Below, piece by piece: positions 6,288 through 9,361 of a stretch of 9,361 nt of DNA. The DNA comes from Lachnospiraceae bacterium (lineage in GTDB: Bacteria; Bacillota; Clostridia; Lachnospirales; Lachnospiraceae). Numbering within the stretch: position 1 is the first letter of the stretch; every line of letters starts with the position of its first letter. The notes under the pieces are model-generated. The model saw nothing but the letters and a program-made list of their open reading frames with translations, did not search any database and had not been told where the DNA came from. Location: positions 1 through 9,361 of the forward strand of contig DPZM01000001.1 in NCBI GenBank assembly GCA_003535955.1. Reading direction: 5' to 3'. The position numbers and the translations under genes are program-made.

Positions 6288-6980
6288 CTATTCTGTTTTC
6301 TCTTCTTCATCAAGTGCAGATGTCAGCTGATTCATCCTTTCAACGTACTGATTGAACTTGTCGACGGTATCCTGACCAAGATACCCCTTCTGATAAGGTG
6401 TCATATCGTTATATACATCCGAAAGGTTGTCGATCACGCTCTTGTATTCAGGCGATAATCCCGAAATATTGGGAAGCTTGTTGAGGCTTAATTTAAAGTC
6501 CTCTGCCAGTCCCATCGCATTCGAATAATCGGGATCGATAACCGAATCAAGATCGTCGATATTGTATTTCTTGCCGTTAACGGTAAGAAAAGCCTTGGTT
6601 CCTTCGCTGGAAACAAAATCAACCTTCCCCTGCGTATATACGGTCTCACCCGAAGCTCCCGTTGACTTAACTATTACTTCCTTGCCAACAAGACTTGTTG
6701 CCCTCTGCAGGTCCATATTCGATGACAGGTTGTTCATTGCCTCAAGCTCCGAGAACTGGGCGTACTGGGCAATGTACTCAGTATTTGATGTTGGCTCCAT
6801 GGGATCCTGATATTTCATCTGAGCCACCAGAAGCTGGAGAAACGAATCCTTGTCCATCGCCGAACCGGCTTTCCTGTTGGCTTCTTCTCCCGTGCCCTTG
6901 GTTCCCGCTGCAGTTGTATTTGCCGTATTCTGCATCAGTTTACCGTTTACAACCGGTGCTGCCAAACCCATTCCGTCCAT
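6288..6980 (-). CDS. flgD: Flagellar hook-capping protein FlgD
   Basis: FlgD caps the growing hook and lets FlgE subunits assemble; it is an export substrate lost when the hook is complete. It is 230 aa. After a polar N-terminus (1-40), the capping core spans about 42-98, with FLQLLVAQMKYQDPMEP (47-63), NTEYIAQYAQFSELE (66-80) and SLVGKEV (96-102). A small beta domain follows (about 103-148; VNGKKYNIDDLDSVID at its end). The last 80 residues (150-230) are a polar, probably helical extension; I recognise no FnIII-like FLIG domain. Two adjacent ATGs exist: the one at 6980 has AGGAG 7 nt upstream and is preferred over 6983 (4 nt). It begins 24 nt after fliK. Confidence 0.95.
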   Translation of the reverse strand: MDGMGLAAPVVNGKLMQNTANTTAAGTKGTGEEANRKAGSAMDKDSFLQLLVAQMKYQDPMEPTSNTEYIAQYAQFSELEAMNNLSSNMDLQRATSLVGKEVIVKSTGASGETVYTQGKVDFVSSEGTKAFLTVNGKKYNIDDLDSVIDPDYSNAMGLAEDFKLSLNKLPNISGLSPEYKSVIDNLSDVYNDMTPYQKGYLGQDTVDKFNQYVERMNQLTSALDEEEKTE

Positions 6981-7004
6981 CATATCACTCCTTTCATAAT
7001 GATC

Positions 7005-8432
7005 TTAAGCTGTAAAATCGACGCTTGTTCCGTTGGCTTCCATCATTTCGGCCGCCAGCTGTTCTTCTTCTGTAAGTTCCTCGAGTTCTTCTTCTGTAAG
7101 ATCGTTTAAGTTAAGCCTTCTTCTTGCCGTTCTTCCTATGCCTTCGCTTCTTCTTTCCTGTCCGCCTTCGCTTCCTCTTTCATTGCCCTGATTGAGGCTT
7201 CTGTCCAGGTCATATCCGGCCACTGCCACTTCTATGGCTTCTACCCGCTGTCCCTGTTCCTCAAATGTCTGAAGCAGCTGTGTAAGCTGACCTTCAAGTA
7301 CTGCCTTTACGGCCTCGTTCTGGACCAGGATATTGGCGGTTACCACACCTCCGCTTGTTGCAACCGACAGATTCACCGTTCCCAGTGAAGCCGGATGCAG
7401 CTGGAGTTCCATTGTTGTCGAATCTTCGGTGATGTTTACCTTTATCCGGTCGGTAACCTGTTCCATTATGCTTCTTGCATCCACATAAGGCTGAGTTCCG
7501 TCACCGGCTGCCGTAACGGCTGCTGCCTGATCACCCTGCAGGTTCTCAACAAATGACTGGCCCGGCATTGCTTCCTGCATCTGACCGTCCTGCTTACGGT
7601 CATCCATCATCTGTGAAACCCTTCTCTGCATGGTTGCATTTTCGGTTGACGTTTCCCTGATGATGGGATCACCGGAAGATCCTTCCCTGTTGATCTCCAC
7701 CCTGATACCCTTATTATCACCAAGTGCCCTGTCATCCTCTTTCTCATCATCTTCCGGTATTGAATCAAACGGTCCGTCCTGTGCCGTACCTATGACCTCC
7801 GGTTCATTCTCCTTCATGGCTTCAAGGATTTCGTTTATCTCTCCGGCTGTGATACCGAATTCTTCATTCAGTTCATCAAGTGCCGCAAGTGCGGTTTCGG
7901 TAACCGAATTGATGCTCGCAAGAAGATTCTCATTGGTAACCAGCGCAAGCGCATCCTCTTCTCCCGCAAGATCGATCATAAGGTCCTTCAGATTTCCTGC
8001 GTCAAGCAGGTCGAGGGGGGAGAGTCCCATGCTTGCCATTGCCTCTTCAAGCTCTTCGTCGCTTACCGACAGCTCATCCTTTATGGCATCCATAACCTTG
8101 GAAGCCTTATCCTCCAAAGCCTTGCAGACCTTCTCATCATCCGGTCTCTTATCCTTTACATCTGTCACCTCGGCCGGTTTCTGTTTCGCGTCATCATTTT
8201 TGATCCCTCTCGATTCGGCGGTCTGTGCCTTTTTGATACCCATACGGCTTCCGTCCGCCTGTCTGGCTGTCGAAGGATCCGACTGATTTGCCTGAGCCAG
8301 TCCGTTCTTTGCTACCGCTCCATTCAGGACATCCATAAACATTCCGCCCTTGCCGTCCTGCTTTCCCGGCGCATCAATGCCGCCTGTTGCCTGAAAGCTT
8401 AACATGACGTCTTTTATTGGTGCTGTTCCCAT
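7005..8432 (-). CDS. fliK: Flagellar hook-length control protein FliK
   Basis: FliK measures hook length and switches the export gate from hook to filament substrates. It is 475 aa from the chosen start. The N-terminal two thirds are polar and acidic with little conservation, as usual for the secreted ruler part. The C-terminal Flg_hook domain (about 325-400) is clear, with MELQLHPASLGTVNLSV and VLEGQLTQLLQTFEEQGQRV. A charged tail follows, with short tandem duplications (ERGSEGGQ/ERRSEG and LTEEELEE/LTEEEQ) and the end NGTSVDFTA. The frame extends to an ATG at 8468, but the ATG at 8432 has AGGAGG 5 nt upstream and begins MGTAPIKDVM, so I chose it. A 120-nt gap with a possible promoter lies upstream. 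Confidence 0.93.
   Translation of the reverse strand: MGTAPIKDVMLSFQATGGIDAPGKQDGKGGMFMDVLNGAVAKNGLAQANQSDPSTARQADGSRMGIKKAQTAESRGIKNDDAKQKPAEVTDVKDKRPDDEKVCKALEDKASKVMDAIKDELSVSDEELEEAMASMGLSPLDLLDAGNLKDLMIDLAGEEDALALVTNENLLASINSVTETALAALDELNEEFGITAGEINEILEAMKENEPEVIGTAQDGPFDSIPEDDEKEDDRALGDNKGIRVEINREGSSGDPIIRETSTENATMQRRVSQMMDDRKQDGQMQEAMPGQSFVENLQGDQAAAVTAAGDGTQPYVDARSIMEQVTDRIKVNITEDSTTMELQLHPASLGTVNLSVATSGGVVTANILVQNEAVKAVLEGQLTQLLQTFEEQGQRVEAIEVAVAGYDLDRSLNQGNERGSEGGQERRSEGIGRTARRRLNLNDLTEEELEELTEEEQLAAEMMEANGTSVDFTA
7061..7100 (-). repeat. 16-bp direct repeat, 24-nt period, in fliK
   Basis: GTTCTTCTTCTGTAAG (plus strand) occurs exactly at 7061-7076 and 7085-7100. The period is 24 nt, or eight codons. 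It encodes the duplicated LTEEE acidic motif near the FliK C-terminus and keeps the frame. Confidence 0.85.
7141..7188 (-). repeat. Imperfect 24-nt tandem duplication in fliK
   Basis: Two 24-nt units (7141-7164 and 7165-7188) share CCTTCGCTTC and a near-identical continuation on the plus strand. They encode ERGSEGGQ followed by ERRSEG in the linker just after the Flg_hook domain. The frame is kept. Confidence 0.75.
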
Positions 8433-8437
8433 GTTTT

Positions 8438-8443
8438 CCTCCT
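8438..8443 (-). promoter_or_regulatory. Shine-Dalgarno deciding the fliK start
   Basis: A perfect AGGAGG on the minus strand lies 5 nt before the ATG at 8432. No comparable site precedes the in-frame ATG at 8468, so the internal ATG is the better start. Confidence 0.85.
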
Positions 8444-8450
8444 TTCTTCC

Positions 8451-8501
8451 GTATTTTGAACAATTCATGACCGTCTTAAAATACGACAGATATCTGCTGT
8501 C
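8451..8501 (-). other. Inverted repeats in the fliK leader
   Basis: Two structures lie in the gap before fliK. GTATTTT (8451-8457) pairs with AAAATAC (8478-8484) across about 20 nt, ending 7 nt from the AGGAGG. Next to it, GACAG (8485-8489) and CTGTC (8497-8501) enclose CAGATATCTG (8487-8496), a perfect 10-bp palindrome. No T-tract follows in the transcript direction. It may be an operator-like site or leader fold; the sequence alone does not show function. Confidence 0.4.
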
Positions 8502-8519
8502 CTGAATTATTCAATACAT

Positions 8520-8546
8520 ATATCGGACAAATTCCCAAAAATATTA
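8520..8546 (-). promoter_or_regulatory. Candidate sigma-28 (SigD/FliA) promoter upstream of fliK
   Basis: On the minus strand a CCGATAT element (8520-8526), the typical -10 core of motility sigma factors, lies 16 nt downstream of TAAT (8543-8546). TAAT has 3 of 4 matches to the TAAA -35 core. The site is in the 120-nt gap just past the motE/ylxF-like stop and points at fliK. The predicted start would be near 8512, giving a leader of about 80 nt that carries the inverted repeats. The -10 match is exact; the -35 is imperfect. Confidence 0.45.
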
Positions 8547-8552
8547 GAAAAA

Positions 8553-9361
8553 TTATTCGGGATCCATTATCTTGGTAAGGGAAGACGCTATCTTGGGATC
8601 CATGACATTTAATATCTTTGCCCTGCTCGACGCATCCATCGCGCCCAGTATCCTGGCTACAAGATCAAGGTTAGAAGACATCTCCTCGAAAACCTTTGCA
8701 GCGCTCTTGGGCTTCATTTCGGTATATGCCTTAACATATTCCGACAGCTCCTCATCCTCGGCCATCTGCTTAACAACCTGCTTGTAAAGGTATTCGGCAT
8801 TATCCGGGTCTATACTCTCATAATATGTCCTGTAATTGGCTATATCCGGAGCCTGGTCCGCAAAAACAACCTCCTCATAGAATTCGGTCTTAAGCTTCTG
8901 GAATTCCACCTGAGAGTCTTCAAAGGTCTTAAGTCTCCTGATCTCTTCCTTGAGGGTCGCTACCTCTTCCGATGAAGATGAACTTGACGACTCCTGCTGT
9001 TCCTTTAAAACCTCATTTTCGGCACGGAGTCTTTCAACCTCCGCAACTGCCTCGTTAAGGTCCTTGAACTCCCCCTCCTCCTCTACATAAACATCCTTCT
9101 CGGGAAGGATCTTGTTTATCACCGGGACATTCTTAAATACCGGAGTCATTATACCGGAACCGAATCCGCCTACATCGAGCTTTATGAGCAATGCCAGAAT
9201 GGCAAGCCATACAAGTACGATAAAAAGGGTGATAAGGGCCATGGACAGGGAGCCTTCATCCTCGTCCTCCTCCGCATCGACATACATAGCGCCCCCGTCT
9301 CCCACTGTTGTGTCAAAGCCCCTGCCGGCTTTCTTGAGTGCCTTTTTCTCCGCTTTTTCTC
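8553..9361 (-). CDS. ylxF: MotE/YlxF-like flagellar-operon membrane protein, 5' end cut by window
   Basis: This is the gene before fliK in many Firmicute flagellar operons, called ylxF in Bacillus subtilis and MotE family by annotation. Its exact function in Firmicutes is unsettled. The visible order is a Lys-Ala-rich start, an acidic stretch (DAEEDEDEG), one membrane helix coded at about 9180-9242, a coiled coil (about 8900-9080) interrupted by a run of seven serines, and a C-terminal helical region like the MgtE N-domain (about 8553-8760: KPKSAAKVFEEM, VARILGAMDASSRAKIL, MDPKIASSLTKIMDPE). A GTG at 9305 could serve as start, but the frame stays open to the window edge with typical basic residues (EKAEKKALKKAGRG), and no good ribosome site precedes the GTG. 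The true start is therefore probably outside the window. Confidence 0.8.
   Translation of the reverse strand, partial: EKAEKKALKKAGRGFDTTVGDGGAMYVDAEEDEDEGSLSMALITLFIVLVWLAILALLIKLDVGGFGSGIMTPVFKNVPVINKILPEKDVYVEEEGEFKDLNEAVAEVERLRAENEVLKEQQESSSSSSSEEVATLKEEIRRLKTFEDSQVEFQKLKTEFYEEVVFADQAPDIANYRTYYESIDPDNAEYLYKQVVKQMAEDEELSEYVKAYTEMKPKSAAKVFEEMSSNLDLVARILGAMDASSRAKILNVMDPKIASSLTKIMDPE

Noticed and set aside
7630..8286. Plus-strand open frame (218 codons), very Ser-rich
   Set aside because: It is the mirror of the acidic, Glu/Asp-rich FliK N-terminal region; Ser runs arise from reading GAA/GAT codons on the other strand.
8433..8468. Extra 12 N-terminal codons for FliK from the ATG at 8468
   Set aside because: No ribosome site precedes that ATG, while a perfect AGGAGG precedes the ATG at 8432; the extra residues (MNCSKYGRKEEN) cover the ribosome site itself.
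9303..9305. GTG at 9305 as start of the motE/ylxF-like gene
   Set aside because: The frame continues upstream to the window edge with a Lys/Ala-rich sequence typical of the cytoplasmic start of such proteins, and no well-spaced Shine-Dalgarno precedes the GTG.

Overview
The window is a piece of a flagellar (fla/che-type) gene cluster. All ten genes lie on the minus strand, so transcription runs from high to low coordinates. The gene order is motE/ylxF-like, fliK, flgD, a flagellar-operon protein of the TIGR02530 type, flgE, motA, motB, fliL, fliM, fliY. FliY (a CheC-type phosphatase fused to FliN) and a MotE/YlxF-like gene beside fliK point to a Firmicute. The low-complexity FliY linker, the extended FlgD and the insertion of motAB between flgE and fliL fit a motile member of the Clostridia, most likely Lachnospiraceae (Roseburia/Butyrivibrio-like). 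That placement is inference from gene order and protein style; no 16S or other marker is present.

Layout. At 8553-9361 is a membrane-anchored MotE/YlxF-like protein cut by the window edge at its 5' end. A 120-nt gap with a candidate sigma-28-like promoter and inverted repeats leads into fliK (7005-8432, hook-length control). Next come flgD (6288-6980, hook cap), the conserved flagellar-operon protein (5890-6264) and flgE (4381-5817, hook). These form a hook-assembly block. After flgE there is a strong intrinsic-terminator-like hairpin, followed at once by a good sigma-A-type promoter. The second block is motA and motB (stator, overlapping by 1 nt), fliL (stator-associated), fliM and fliY (C-ring switch). 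fliY runs off the low-coordinate end inside its linker, before the FliN domain.

Functionally, the first block builds the hook: FlgE subunits are exported, capped by FlgD and length-measured by FliK. The second block gives the motor its stator (MotAB plus FliL) and its CheY-P-responsive switch (FliM, FliY). The terminator-promoter pair at 4295-4364 suggests that hook and motor genes can be expressed at separate levels. The small gene flbD/swrD, often found between flgE and motA/fliL, is missing here and its place is taken by that regulatory segment.

No RNA genes, mobile elements, CRISPR arrays or horizontally acquired cargo were seen. The unusual points are modest: a methionine-glycine linker in FliY, the internal terminator/promoter, the fliK leader, period-24 tandem duplications at the end of fliK, and start-codon reassignments. 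I do not see a new system in this window.
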